From Faecimorpha sp963627615 (GTDB taxonomy: Bacteria > Bacillota > Clostridia > Lachnospirales > Bianqueaceae): a DNA stretch of 64,000 bases. The translations under genes were made by a program, and so were the position numbers. The notes beneath the pieces were generated by a model, which was not told the origin of the DNA, did not search any database, and worked only from the letters and a program-made list of their open reading frames with translations. The stretch spans positions 1 through 64,000 of the forward strand of contig CAVGBV010000002.1 of assembly GCA_963627615.1 (NCBI GenBank), given 5' to 3'. How positions within the stretch are numbered: position 1 is the stretch's first letter; the number at the start of each line of letters is the position of its first letter. Positions 34,373 to 42,925 of this stretch are shown here, piece after piece.

Positions 34373-34398
34373 TATTCGAAAACTATTGATTTCGAATA
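34373..34398. promoter_or_regulatory. Operator-like inverted repeat at the TetR promoter
   Basis: TATTCGAAA (34373-34381) and TTTCGAATA (34390-34398) form a perfect 9-bp inverted repeat with an 8-base spacer that covers the -35 element. This is a good candidate for autoregulation by the adjacent TetR-type protein. Confidence 0.6.
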
Positions 34399-34414
34399 GC
34401 AGATATGCTATACT
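34386..34414 (+). promoter_or_regulatory. Promoter of the TetR-SipW surface operon
   Basis: TTGATT, 17-base spacer, TATACT with extended -10 TGC. It leaves a leader of about 140 bases. Confidence 0.75.
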
Positions 34415-34474
34415 CCATGTATGCAGAGGAAGGTCACTGCAGAATGGTGTTGTATAAGAAGCTGCAGAGCCTTG

Positions 34475-34514
34475 GCAAATCCCATAATCCAGTTTTTTGG
34501 CGATTTGCTTTTTT
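34475..34514 (+). terminator. Leader terminator / attenuator before tetR
   Basis: GCAAATC pairs with GATTTGC across a 20-base loop and is followed by six T, inside the leader between promoter and TetR start. Upstream CTGCAG-containing hairpins could act as alternatives, so attenuation is possible. Confidence 0.5.
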
Positions 34515-34562
34515 CAGGCTTCTCATAAGTAATCACTTATTTTAATCAGAGGGAGTATTTGT

Positions 34563-35162
34563 ATGGAGCCGAACAACATGAAGCAGGTTTTTATAAGGAG
34601 TGTTGTGCGCGTTGTCGCCAGAGAAGGTCTGGGGAAGGCAACGACCAAAGCGATTGCCGCAGAGGCCAAACTCAATGAAGCCTACATCTATCAGTGTTTC
34701 TCCAATAAGGACGAGCTTCTGAGCGAGGCGTTCTATCTGGAGGATAAGAATTTTGCACAATATCTGCATGAAGCGCTGCGGGTCATGAAAACAAAGGGGA
34801 CATCCTGGAGGGACCGGGCGTATCAGCTATGGATAGGCAGCTGGAGATATATGCTGGAAAAAGAAGATGACTGCTGCTTTTATCTTCGGTATTATTATTC
34901 TGCCCAGTGCCGGACACATGCATACGCCACGCATCTGAAGTTCTTTCATGATCTGATTGACAGTACGAGGCCGACATTTAAGCCGGAGACCAATGTGGAT
35001 ATGCTGATCCATCAGATCTTTGATACGATGCTCTCTTTTGCGGCGAGAGTACTTGGCGGCGAGATGGAGAACAATGAAGAGACAGCAAAGTGGGCCTTTG
35101 AGCAGATCTACAGCTTTGTAATACCCAATGTCAGGCCGGAAGTGCTAGAGGCGATTTTATGA
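34563..35162 (+). CDS. TetR-family transcriptional regulator
   Basis: A 199-residue TetR-like regulator. The N-terminal helix-turn-helix (VVAREGLGKATTKAIAAEAKLNEAYIYQCFSNKDELL, about residues 15-50) is typical; the C-terminal ligand domain is family-specific and its inducer unknown. It is the first gene of the surface operon, behind a promoter overlapped by an inverted repeat, and its stop overlaps the SipW start (ATGA), so it probably controls the whole cluster and itself. GAGGGAG lies seven bases before the ATG. Confidence 0.85.
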   Translation: MEPNNMKQVFIRSVVRVVAREGLGKATTKAIAAEAKLNEAYIYQCFSNKDELLSEAFYLEDKNFAQYLHEALRVMKTKGTSWRDRAYQLWIGSWRYMLEKEDDCCFYLRYYYSAQCRTHAYATHLKFFHDLIDSTRPTFKPETNVDMLIHQIFDTMLSFAARVLGGEMENNEETAKWAFEQIYSFVIPNVRPEVLEAIL

Positions 35163-35689
35163 ATGGAAAGCTAAGAAAAGTATGGAATGGGATCAGCAGC
35201 GTTCTGGTAGCAGTGGTTGTCCTGCTGGCGGTCCTGCTGGTTGGCGTAAGATTGGTTGGTTTTCAGGTATTTACCGTATTGTCCGGTTCGATGGAGCCTA
35301 CATATCATACCGGAGCCTTGATCTATGTCAAGGAGGTGGATCCGTATACCATTCAGGTAGGCCAACCGATTACCTTTCTGCTGACGGAAGATACGGTCGC
35401 GACACATCGGGTTGTAGAGATCGTCAAGGACGAGTCCGATCCGGCCGTGATTCGCTTCCGCACCAAGGGAGATGCCAATGAAGTGGAGGACGGCAGTCTG
35501 GTGCATTATAAAAATGTGATTGGTGTTCCCGTCTTTTCGATCCCGTATCTGGGCTATGTCGCGGATTTCATCCAGCATCCGCCCGGAATCTACATTGCGA
35601 TTGCAGTTGGGGCAGTTCTCCTGCTGCTGGTGCTGCTGCCGGACCTCTTACATGGAGGCAAGGGTAGCGGTACATCACAACAAGGGTAA
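35159..35689 (+). CDS. sipW: SipW-type (ER-type) signal peptidase I
   Basis: Signal peptidase of 176 residues with a transmembrane segment at each end. The catalytic Ser44 is in VLSGSMEPTYHTG. The general base position holds His83 (TVATHRVVEI) instead of the Lys of ordinary bacterial type I peptidases, and Asp105 is in the KGDAN box. This Ser-His-Asp set is the archaeal/eukaryotic ER type, of which Bacillus SipW is the model; SipW processes TasA/TapA-class fibre proteins. Four genes downstream carry the matching signal peptides, so these are its likely substrates. Confidence 0.92.
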   Translation: MNGKLRKVWNGISSVLVAVVVLLAVLLVGVRLVGFQVFTVLSGSMEPTYHTGALIYVKEVDPYTIQVGQPITFLLTEDTVATHRVVEIVKDESDPAVIRFRTKGDANEVEDGSLVHYKNVIGVPVFSIPYLGYVADFIQHPPGIYIAIAVGAVLLLLVLLPDLLHGGKGSGTSQQG

Positions 35690-35737
35690 AGCCATACGGC
35701 TCCCTATAGATTATTATTGCTTAAGGAGGTTTTCACG

Positions 35738-36313
35738 ATGAAGACAAAAAGCAAGGCTTTGCTCTTGACTCTCTGTGCAGCACTGTTGGTTGCAGCATCC
35801 GTGTTGGGCACACTGGCATATCTGACCGTGCAGTCAAAGCCAGTAGTGAATACATTCAAGGGCAGCAATGTGCAGGTAGATCTCACAGAGACGACGACAG
35901 ATTATAAGATGGTTCCCGGTTGTAAAATTGCCAAAGATCCTACGGCAAAGGTCCTGGCGGGCAGCGTGGAATGTTATCTGTTCGTTGAATTGGAGAAGTC
36001 CGAGAATTTTGATGATTATCTATCCTACACGGTGGATACATCAGAAGGAGAATGGACCCTGTTGAAGACAGAGGGACGGAAGAGTATTTACTACCGAGAG
36101 ATTCGGACAGCGGATATTGGCAAGGAATTTCCCGTACTGGCGGGCGCTGGCGGCGGGGAAGTCACCGTCAAGGAGAACGTAACGAAGGAAATGATGGATG
36201 GTTTAACAGAGAAGACATATCCGACCCTGACCGTTACGGCCTATGCGTCTCAGCTGTATAAAAATAACACGGATATCTTTACTCCGGCGCAGGCCTGGGA
36301 TAATATCGGCTGA
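35738..36313 (+). CDS. SipW-dependent TasA/camelysin-like secreted protein 1
   Basis: Secreted protein of 191 residues. The N-terminus has a Lys-rich start, a long hydrophobic core and the GTLAYLT motif that marks SipW-type signal peptides. The mature part is rich in Thr, Val and acidic residues, with VNTFKGSNVQVDLTET and DPTAKVLAGSVECYLFVELE, a beta-sandwich pattern of TasA/CalY relatives. TAAGGAGG lies nine bases before the ATG at 35738, which is preferred over an upstream in-frame start at 35717. It is probably a structural subunit of a surface fibre; the exact role is unknown. Confidence 0.8.
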   Translation: MKTKSKALLLTLCAALLVAASVLGTLAYLTVQSKPVVNTFKGSNVQVDLTETTTDYKMVPGCKIAKDPTAKVLAGSVECYLFVELEKSENFDDYLSYTVDTSEGEWTLLKTEGRKSIYYREIRTADIGKEFPVLAGAGGGEVTVKENVTKEMMDGLTEKTYPTLTVTAYASQLYKNNTDIFTPAQAWDNIG

Positions 36314-36346
36314 TAGTGCGGAAGAGATTTGTAAGGAGGGAAAAAT

Positions 36347-36952
36347 ATGAAAAAGAAGATTATGGCGCTCTGCCTGTGTGTGATGCTGATGGCAATCGCT
36401 GTTGTGGGAACTTCTCTTGCATACTTTACAGATGTGAAGACCGCCAAAAATACATTTACCATTGGAAATGTGGACATTGAGCTGGACGAGGCAGATGTGA
36501 ACAATCCGAACAAGCGTGTTACGGAGAATGAGTACGAAGTATATCCGGGCATGACCGTGACCAAGGACCCGACAGTTCATAACGTAGGGGCAAATGATGC
36601 GTATATTCGTGCCACTGTTACCGTTCAGAACTGGATGGTGGAGTGTCCGGCATATTTCCCGGGCAGCAGCGCGACAGACAGCGATTCCCTGCTGTTAATT
36701 GTGGATGCGTTTGGCGAGGGATGGAGCGTTGTAAAGGTCACCACCCAAGAGAAGGACGTAAGTTTTGTTCTGAAGTATGATAAGGTTCTGGAATCCGGCA
36801 AGGATACGACACCGATCTTTAAAGAGGTGACCATCCCGACCGCGATTAAGAACGATGATTCTTTTGGAGACATTACGGTTCAGGCAGAGGCCATACAGGC
36901 GGAAAACCTTAGCACCTGGGAAGAGGCGTTTGCCGAATATGATGCTCAGTAA
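36347..36952 (+). CDS. SipW-dependent TasA/camelysin-like secreted protein 2
   Basis: A 201-residue secreted protein with the classic SipW-type signal GTSLAYFTD, followed by KTAKNTFTIGNVDIELDE, the best match in this operon to the TasA/camelysin (CalY) N-terminal strand. VYPGMTVTKDPTVHNVGANDAYIRATVTV is the family's characteristic central motif. Such proteins form amyloid-like or beta-complemented fibres, or act as casein-lytic surface proteins, in Bacillus. Fibre formation here is inferred. TAAGGAGGG precedes the ATG. Confidence 0.87.
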   Translation: MKKKIMALCLCVMLMAIAVVGTSLAYFTDVKTAKNTFTIGNVDIELDEADVNNPNKRVTENEYEVYPGMTVTKDPTVHNVGANDAYIRATVTVQNWMVECPAYFPGSSATDSDSLLLIVDAFGEGWSVVKVTTQEKDVSFVLKYDKVLESGKDTTPIFKEVTIPTAIKNDDSFGDITVQAEAIQAENLSTWEEAFAEYDAQ

Positions 36953-36975
36953 TTTTTCTGGGAGGAGTAAAGACT

Positions 36976-37530
36976 ATGAAGCGAAAACTATTGATTCTAT
37001 CGGTATTGGTTATATGTATCGCCTCATTGACGGCCGGAACCGTTGCGTTCTTTACCTCAGAGGATAAGGCGCATAATGTCATTACGACCGGCAGTGTCGA
37101 GATTGCCGTACAGGAATGGGCCGATGAAGCGAAGCAGGTGCCGTTTGCGGATCTGGAAGGGGTTTTACCGGGCGCGGCAGTGACGAAGATCGCGGAGGTT
37201 AAGAATATCGGCGCGTCCGAGGCATGGATTCGTGTCCGGGTCGAGAAGAGCATGCAATTAGGAAATGAACTGATACCGGATAGCGGAGTCATCGGATTGA
37301 ATCTGAATACCGAGGACTGGACGGTGGGACAAGATGGCTATCTGTATTATAATGAAGCGTTAAAGCCCGGTGAAGTCACGGCTCCGATATTTACGACGGT
37401 GACCTTTTCTGCCAAAATGGGGAATGAATACCGGGATGTAAAAGTAAATGTAGATGTTGAGGCGGAGGCTGTACAGACTGCCAACAACGGCACGTCTGCG
37501 ATGAACGCACAGGGCTGGCCCCGTAGTTAA
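36976..37530 (+). CDS. SipW-dependent TasA/camelysin-like secreted protein 3
   Basis: A 184-residue secreted protein with the signal GTVAFFTSED and the mature start AHNVITTGSVEIAVQEW. LPGAAVTKIAEVKNIGASEAWIRVRVEKS repeats the VxNxGxxxAYIR motif of the preceding gene, so the two are paralogues. YLYYNEALKPGEVTAPIFTTVTFSA is also shared with family members. GGGAGGAG precedes the ATG. Probably an additional fibre subunit or a cap. Confidence 0.83.
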   Translation: MKRKLLILSVLVICIASLTAGTVAFFTSEDKAHNVITTGSVEIAVQEWADEAKQVPFADLEGVLPGAAVTKIAEVKNIGASEAWIRVRVEKSMQLGNELIPDSGVIGLNLNTEDWTVGQDGYLYYNEALKPGEVTAPIFTTVTFSAKMGNEYRDVKVNVDVEAEAVQTANNGTSAMNAQGWPRS

Positions 37531-37546
37531 TGAAGGAGGCAGAACA

Positions 37547-37993
37547 ATGAATATGAAAAAAGTATTGGCAGTAGTCATCGGTTTTGCCTTAATGCTTACC
37601 ATGACCCTTCCGGGAGCACTGGCGGAATCCACTGATTCGGAGCCTGAGACGACAGAAGCTTCGGCTCATATTGAGACATGCTCGGAGGAGTGTGTGGATG
37701 AGGAATGCAGCTGCGGATGCCATCTGTTTGATCGCATCATGAGATGTGAGACGCTGGACGATCTCTGGACCAGGATCGAAGCGGCAACGGATGAAGAGTG
37801 GAGTGTACTGACCGAAGAAGAAAACGCGCAGATCGAAGCGAAGATCACGGCCATGGAGCCCGCTCCGGAACCGGAAGTGGTCCTCGTTCAGGATGATGTG
37901 GAAGAGACGGCTCCCAGTGAGATCGAATCTCAGACCGTTGATTATACCAATGTTGCTCCTTTTGGCGCTCCCGTCATTGGCGGTCAAGAGTAA
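37547..37993 (+). CDS. Small Cys-rich secreted protein of unknown function
   Basis: A 148-residue protein with a Sec signal peptide (cleavage likely near LPGALA-ES). The mature protein is very acidic. Residues 43-66 carry seven cysteines in a tight cluster (CSEECVDEECSCGCHLF, then MRC), suggesting a disulphide knot or metal site. A Glu-rich helix (TDEEWSVLTEEENAQIEAKI) and a Pro/Glu tail follow. There is no anchor or transmembrane segment. I do not recognise the family. GGAGG lies before the ATG, and it sits between the TasA-like genes and the adhesin. Confidence 0.7.
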   Translation: MNMKKVLAVVIGFALMLTMTLPGALAESTDSEPETTEASAHIETCSEECVDEECSCGCHLFDRIMRCETLDDLWTRIEAATDEEWSVLTEEENAQIEAKITAMEPAPEPEVVLVQDDVEETAPSEIESQTVDYTNVAPFGAPVIGGQE

Positions 37994-38005
37994 GGAGGAA
38001 ACGGG

Positions 38006-41000
38006 ATGAAGAAGAGAATTCTGTCCATGCTGTTAAGCCTGACGCTCCTGGTATCGATGGCAGTTCCCGTGACAGCGGAGACCGCGAATGAACGCAGCGG
38101 CAATGAGGGTATGAAGATCAGCAAGACAGCCAAGATCAACGACGACGGCACATATACCATCACGTTGGAAGCCTATGCAACGGGAGAAAAGATCATCACC
38201 GACATCACCAAGGATGTGCCGACCGACATTATTCTGGTACTGGACCAGTCGGGTTCTATGGTCAATAAGATTGGATCGGTCACGTTCTCGGAGTATGAGG
38301 ACGAGTGGTACCCGGGATATGGAACGATTTATAACACAAGAAATCAGGATTACTATGAGTTCCGTCACAATGGCGGCAGCAGCAATCTGTGGTATAAGCT
38401 GGATGGTGAGGAGAACATCTATGTTTCTGTTTCGGTATCGAAGCAGGAAGTGATGGACTATACGGAGATTACCAATGGTAGAAATAATTCTTCTGATATG
38501 GGAAGAGCTACCAATTATTGGAATAATCGAAATAACCTGTATGCCAAGGTTAACGGCGAATATCAGAAGGTTACAGTAACGCGTGAGGGACGCAACAATA
38601 GAACTTATATTTATGAGCTTGGCGGGAATGTAATTGCCAGAAGCCAGGGAAACAACGGAACACCGGTATTTTCCGGCATCGATGACGGTGTGTTATACCT
38701 GGCGGGCAAGGATGCCAGCAAGACCCAATATACCTACACCTATACCGATTCCAATGGCAATGTCCAGACGATCGGCACCTCCACCGGAGATGATACTGTG
38801 TTCTTGCCGACATTGTATGAACGCTCCATTGATCCGAATGGCGGCGACTCCAGACTGGAGACATTGAAAGCGGCAGCGAGTAAGCTGGTGGATGATATCG
38901 CGGCGAAAGCCAAGGGAACGGACGGCCAATACGGTACAGCAGATGATATCAATCACCGGATTGCTGTAGTAGGCTTCGCGAGCCGATCCGGCTATGGCAA
39001 CAATACAGAGCTGCTGTCCATTTCCGGAACGAACAGCGGCACTGTAGGTGTTGCGTATGATAACATCGGCTCCGAGGATTGGAAGAATGTTGTGCAGAAT
39101 ATGAACTCAGCAGACGGCGTGAACATGGCGAAGGCTGCGATCAACGCACTGGCGGCTGAGGGCGCGACGGAAGTCGATCTGGGTATGGACATGGCGGAGA
39201 GGATTCTGAAGGCCAATCCCGTCCCTGAAGGGGAGCAGAGAAACCGCATTGTAATTGTCTTTACGGACGGTTCACCGACGAGTTTCGATGGTTTCTACAA
39301 GAGTGAGGCCGAGGACGCAATCGACGCAGCCAAGGATATCAAGGACATGGGCGCGACGGTCTATGCCATCGGAGTATTTAGCGGCGCGGACGCGAACAGT
39401 GAAGGCACCGAGCCGTACGATGATTTAAGTGAGAACAGCAGTCAGATACCGGCCGCCTGCAACTGGTTCATGCAGAACCTGTCTTCCAACAACGGAACGG
39501 TTCAGGTACCCAGCTATTATCTGTCGGCTTCGGATTCATTCGCGGTAAACAGTATCTTTCAGCAGATTACCCAGCAAATAGAGTCAAACCGTCCTTCGAC
39601 GAGTTTGACAGAGGAAGCGGTTATTAGGGATGTCATCTCTCCGTATTTTACGCTTCCGGAGGGAACGACGCTGGAGGATATTGAGCTCACCACGTATCAT
39701 TGCACAGGGCAGGATAGCTCTGGATTCACATGGAGTCAGAATGATAGTGCGATGGGTGCCACGGCGGCGATCAGCGAGGACGGAACGCAGGTAAGCGTGA
39801 CCGGGTTTGATTTCTCAAAGAATTACGTCGGCTCGGTTACGAAGGAAGGGCAGACAACCTATTTTGGCGACAAGCTGAGGATCAGCTTCAAGGTTGTGCC
39901 GAAGAAGGGATTCTTGGGCGGCAACAACGTATACACCAATACGAGCGCCAAGATCTACGAGAAGGCTTCTTCGGAAACTCCGTTGCTGACCTATGAGCGG
40001 CCGACAGTGAATGTCCCGATTCCGGCGCTGGATGTAATGGCGGAGGATATGAATGTCTATCTGAAGGGCGAAGTGACCGCGGCGCAGCTGCGAGAAGAAG
40101 CAATTGTTAGGGTAGGACAGTATGTAGAGCTGGATCTGACCAAGCCGAATGAGAATTACGGCCTGGAGAGCTGGCAGACAGAATATGTAAACATCAAGGT
40201 GGAGATCAAGGACAAGGCTGGTAATATGATCTCCGATAAGCTGGAGGACCTGAAGGATGATACGACCTATACCATTAAGGTGACGGTCGAACCGAAAACA
40301 GTTGGTACAACGACGGTGGAGAAGGGCCCGGCAGCAACCACGATGACCGGTGAGGATGAGGCAAATATCTATGTATTCAAGCCGGAACTGACCTACAAGG
40401 ATTCGGAAGCCTATTATGGTGAGTCGATTCCGGAGAATAATGACTACAGCGGTAATCTGATCTCTGAAATTTGGAAGCATGGTGCGACAGTTTCTACGGA
40501 TCCGGATGTTGATATGACTGGTGAGAAGCCGACACTGGATATCAGTTATACGCCTGACACAAGCAAGCTTGACAACGGCAAATACACCAAGCAGGATGTT
40601 CCGGTCGCGGCAACGGTCAAGAGCGGGACCGAAAATGTGAATGGTTATACCACATTCGTACATCGGGATTGCGACCCTGCCTGTGACTGGACAACGCCCA
40701 CAGAAAAGGGCAGCCCTGCGTTCCTGGTTCATATCAAGACCTGTACGCTGAGTATAACCAAGCAGGACGGCGCGGAGAATGAGTCCTATGTGTTTGATAT
40801 CTACAAGGACGGCGAAAAGTATTCTGAAGTAACCGTCTGGGGGAATGGCACAGAGACGATCTCGGAGCTGCCGGTTGGCCAATATACCATTCAGGAGAAT
40901 GCCGGCTGGAGCTGGCGTTATACGGCGGACAACGGCGAAGCTGTAGACCTGAACGCACAGAATCCGGCGGACAGCATTACCTGCACCAATACCAAGACGC

Positions 41001-41062
41001 AGGATGGCTGGCTGAATGGATTCAGTGAAGTGATCCGAAATATTATCGGCGGAAATCAGTGA
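38006..41062 (+). CDS. Large von Willebrand A-domain surface adhesin
   Basis: A 1018-residue secreted protein with a Sec signal (AVPVTAE). The vWA domain starts at DIILVLDQSGSM (MIDAS DxSxS) and continues, after an inserted Asn/Tyr-rich stretch of about 150 residues, through GATEVDLGMDMAERIL and IVIVFTDGSPTSF. Next come beta-rich segments like the isopeptide-type domains of pilus tip adhesins, then a C-terminal SpaA/Cna_B-like fold (CTLSITKQDGAENESYVFDIYKDG ... GQYTIQENAGW). No LPXTG motif or transmembrane tail is present, so it is not itself a usual sortase substrate. TAAGGAGG precedes the ATG. It is the likely binding component of the cluster. Confidence 0.88.
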   Translation: MKKRILSMLLSLTLLVSMAVPVTAETANERSGNEGMKISKTAKINDDGTYTITLEAYATGEKIITDITKDVPTDIILVLDQSGSMVNKIGSVTFSEYEDEWYPGYGTIYNTRNQDYYEFRHNGGSSNLWYKLDGEENIYVSVSVSKQEVMDYTEITNGRNNSSDMGRATNYWNNRNNLYAKVNGEYQKVTVTREGRNNRTYIYELGGNVIARSQGNNGTPVFSGIDDGVLYLAGKDASKTQYTYTYTDSNGNVQTIGTSTGDDTVFLPTLYERSIDPNGGDSRLETLKAAASKLVDDIAAKAKGTDGQYGTADDINHRIAVVGFASRSGYGNNTELLSISGTNSGTVGVAYDNIGSEDWKNVVQNMNSADGVNMAKAAINALAAEGATEVDLGMDMAERILKANPVPEGEQRNRIVIVFTDGSPTSFDGFYKSEAEDAIDAAKDIKDMGATVYAIGVFSGADANSEGTEPYDDLSENSSQIPAACNWFMQNLSSNNGTVQVPSYYLSASDSFAVNSIFQQITQQIESNRPSTSLTEEAVIRDVISPYFTLPEGTTLEDIELTTYHCTGQDSSGFTWSQNDSAMGATAAISEDGTQVSVTGFDFSKNYVGSVTKEGQTTYFGDKLRISFKVVPKKGFLGGNNVYTNTSAKIYEKASSETPLLTYERPTVNVPIPALDVMAEDMNVYLKGEVTAAQLREEAIVRVGQYVELDLTKPNENYGLESWQTEYVNIKVEIKDKAGNMISDKLEDLKDDTTYTIKVTVEPKTVGTTTVEKGPAATTMTGEDEANIYVFKPELTYKDSEAYYGESIPENNDYSGNLISEIWKHGATVSTDPDVDMTGEKPTLDISYTPDTSKLDNGKYTKQDVPVAATVKSGTENVNGYTTFVHRDCDPACDWTTPTEKGSPAFLVHIKTCTLSITKQDGAENESYVFDIYKDGEKYSEVTVWGNGTETISELPVGQYTIQENAGWSWRYTADNGEAVDLNAQNPADSITCTNTKTQDGWLNGFSEVIRNIIGGNQ

Positions 41063-41079
41063 GGAAGGAGGAGATGACA

Positions 41080-41652
41080 ATGTATAAAGAAGGAAGCAAG
41101 AACAAGGCAGGACATAAGGGCCGGGCTGTGGCGCTGGTTCTCTCTGTAATATTCCTTTTGGTACTGGCTGGCGGATCTACGCTGGCATGGCTGAGCGCAC
41201 AGAGCGTGGAGGCCGAGAATATATTCACTCCCTCCCGAGTCACTTGTGAAGTGACAGAAGAATTTGATGAGACAACCGGCGTTAAAACCAAAGTGAATGT
41301 TCGCAATACAGGGGATACGGAAGCTTATATCCGTGTGAAGCTGGTGACATACCGAACCAACGAGGACGGAGCGCATATTGGCGGTGTGGCAGAACTTCCC
41401 GAGTTTATATTAGGGGAGAACTGGGTGGAGCACGACGGATATTATTACTATACGCTGCCAGTGGCTCCCAAGGCATCGCCGGCCGCAAACCTGACGGACA
41501 GCATGACGTTGGTGAGTTCTTACTCAGATGCTGATGGCGGCAGACAGGCGGTCGATGTTATGGCGGAAGCCATTCAGAGTATACCTGCGGACGCGGTTAG
41601 AAAAGCGTGGGGTGTGTCAGTAAGCGCAAACGGCACGCTGAGCTTCAATTAA
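41080..41652 (+). CDS. SipW-dependent TasA-like secreted protein 4
   Basis: A 190-residue secreted protein with a SipW-like signal (LAGGSTLAWLSAQS). The mature start AENIFTPSRVTCEVTEEFD and the motif VNVRNTGDTEAYIRVKLVTY are shared with the upstream TasA-like proteins. A WVEHDGYYYYTLPVAP segment is typical of the group. ATG 41080 is eight bases after GGAGG, and earlier in-frame starts (41059, 41074) have poor spacing. It is separated from the other three paralogues by the adhesin, perhaps as its specific partner. Confidence 0.82.
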   Translation: MYKEGSKNKAGHKGRAVALVLSVIFLLVLAGGSTLAWLSAQSVEAENIFTPSRVTCEVTEEFDETTGVKTKVNVRNTGDTEAYIRVKLVTYRTNEDGAHIGGVAELPEFILGENWVEHDGYYYYTLPVAPKASPAANLTDSMTLVSSYSDADGGRQAVDVMAEAIQSIPADAVRKAWGVSVSANGTLSFN

Positions 41653-41665
41653 GGAGGATGAAACG

Positions 41666-42925
41666 ATGAAAAGATCATATAAAACGGTGATTTCTCTTGC
41701 GTTGATGCTGGCATTGCTGCTGAGCTTCACGACGACGGTATCCGCAGCATCCACAACCATCACCTTTAAGGGCTTTTCTGATGGGTTCGATTTTCAGCCG
41801 GGAAGCGAGTATACGGAGACGGATCTGTTTAATAACTTCAAAAATGTTATGCCGGGTGATGTGCTGACAGAGACGATTACCTTTACCAATGCGGCTTCGG
41901 ATTGCGACTTTGTGAATCTCTATATGAGAGCGGAAGCGCATGACGAGCAGGGAAATCCCCTGACCTACAGCGAAGCCGCGGAAAACGCGGATGGTAAGGA
42001 TCAGGCCAATGTTCCGGGTCAACGGGATGAAACCGTGGCGACGATGGCGGATTTTCTCGCACAGCTTTCCATGAAAATCTGGAATGGCACAAAACTGATC
42101 TATGATGCGTCACCGGATCAGGTAGGCGGACTGAAGGAGAATGTCCTTCTGGGGACATTTCGTGCCGGCGAAACAGCGGAACTTAAGGTTGAGCTGACGG
42201 TGCCGATTGAGCTGGGCAACGAGTATGCGAACCGTGTAGGTGAAGTAGACTGGGTATTCCATGTGGAAGCATATAATGAGAGCCAGCTTTCTGTCCGTAA
42301 GGTTTGGTCGGATGGTAATGCGGCTCACGAGCAGGAGAGCATTACGGTGAATCTGCTGAAGGACGGCCAGGTGGAGCAGTTCCAGGTGCTGAATGCCGCG
42401 AATGGCTGGGCCTATACGTTTGACCGTCTGGTGGAAGGCCATACCTGGACAGTAGAGGAAGCAGCAGTTTCGGAAGGGTATAGTGTCAGCTACGAGACCG
42501 TGGGGACGATGACAACTATCACTAATACCAAGAAAGAGGTACCGCCCACAGAGGATCCGCTGGACGTCACGGTTCGTAAGGTATGGGATGACAATAATGC
42601 CAAGGATCGCCCGGATTCCGTGACTGTCAATCTGTACAATGGCAAAGAACTCTATGCTTCCGTTCGTCTTGATGCGTCAAATAACTGGACGTATGCATGG
42701 AAGGACGAGAAGGCTCACGGCAATTGGCAGATTGTCGAGGTCAACATTCCTAAGGGGTATGTACCGTCCTATAGCGTAAGCAACGGTGTGGTAACGATTA
42801 CCAACACCCGTACGCTGATTCAGACCGGCCAGCTGAATTGGCCTGTTTGGGCGCTGGGCAGCGCCGGAGTAGTACTGCTTGCGCTTGGCGCGGTTGTACT
42901 CGGCAAGAAAAAGAAGAATGCGTAA
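41666..42925 (+). CDS. Sortase-anchored Cna_B surface protein with LIQTG sorting signal
   Basis: A 419-residue surface protein with a Sec signal (TTTVSAAST). Residues 30-205 form a TasA/pilin-like beta domain (YTETDLFNNFKNVMPGDVLTETITFTN). Two Cna_B domains follow (LSVRKVWSDGNAAHEQESITVNLLKDG and DVTVRKVWDDNNAKDRPDSVTVNLYNG), which in relatives carry Lys-Asn isopeptide bonds. The C-terminus is a sorting signal: LIQTGQLNWP, hydrophobic segment, KKKKNA. The usual LPQTG Pro is replaced by Ile. It overlaps the sortase gene downstream, its probable dedicated enzyme. GGAGG precedes the ATG. Confidence 0.87.
   Translation: MKRSYKTVISLALMLALLLSFTTTVSAASTTITFKGFSDGFDFQPGSEYTETDLFNNFKNVMPGDVLTETITFTNAASDCDFVNLYMRAEAHDEQGNPLTYSEAAENADGKDQANVPGQRDETVATMADFLAQLSMKIWNGTKLIYDASPDQVGGLKENVLLGTFRAGETAELKVELTVPIELGNEYANRVGEVDWVFHVEAYNESQLSVRKVWSDGNAAHEQESITVNLLKDGQVEQFQVLNAANGWAYTFDRLVEGHTWTVEEAAVSEGYSVSYETVGTMTTITNTKKEVPPTEDPLDVTVRKVWDDNNAKDRPDSVTVNLYNGKELYASVRLDASNNWTYAWKDEKAHGNWQIVEVNIPKGYVPSYSVSNGVVTITNTRTLIQTGQLNWPVWALGSAGVVLLALGAVVLGKKKKNA

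Larger units (their letters stand above)
34196..34562 (+). other. 367-bp region between lgt and the surface operon
   Basis: It holds two long perfect or near-perfect hairpins without T-tracts (34210-34253 and 34276-34302), an operator-like inverted repeat overlapping a promoter (34373-34414), and a leader ending in an intrinsic terminator (34475-34514) before the TetR gene. No convincing coding sequence is present. Confidence 0.7.

Noticed and set aside
34417..34545. 42-codon open frame in the tetR leader
   Set aside because: It begins at or before the likely transcription start, has no ribosome site and spans the terminator.
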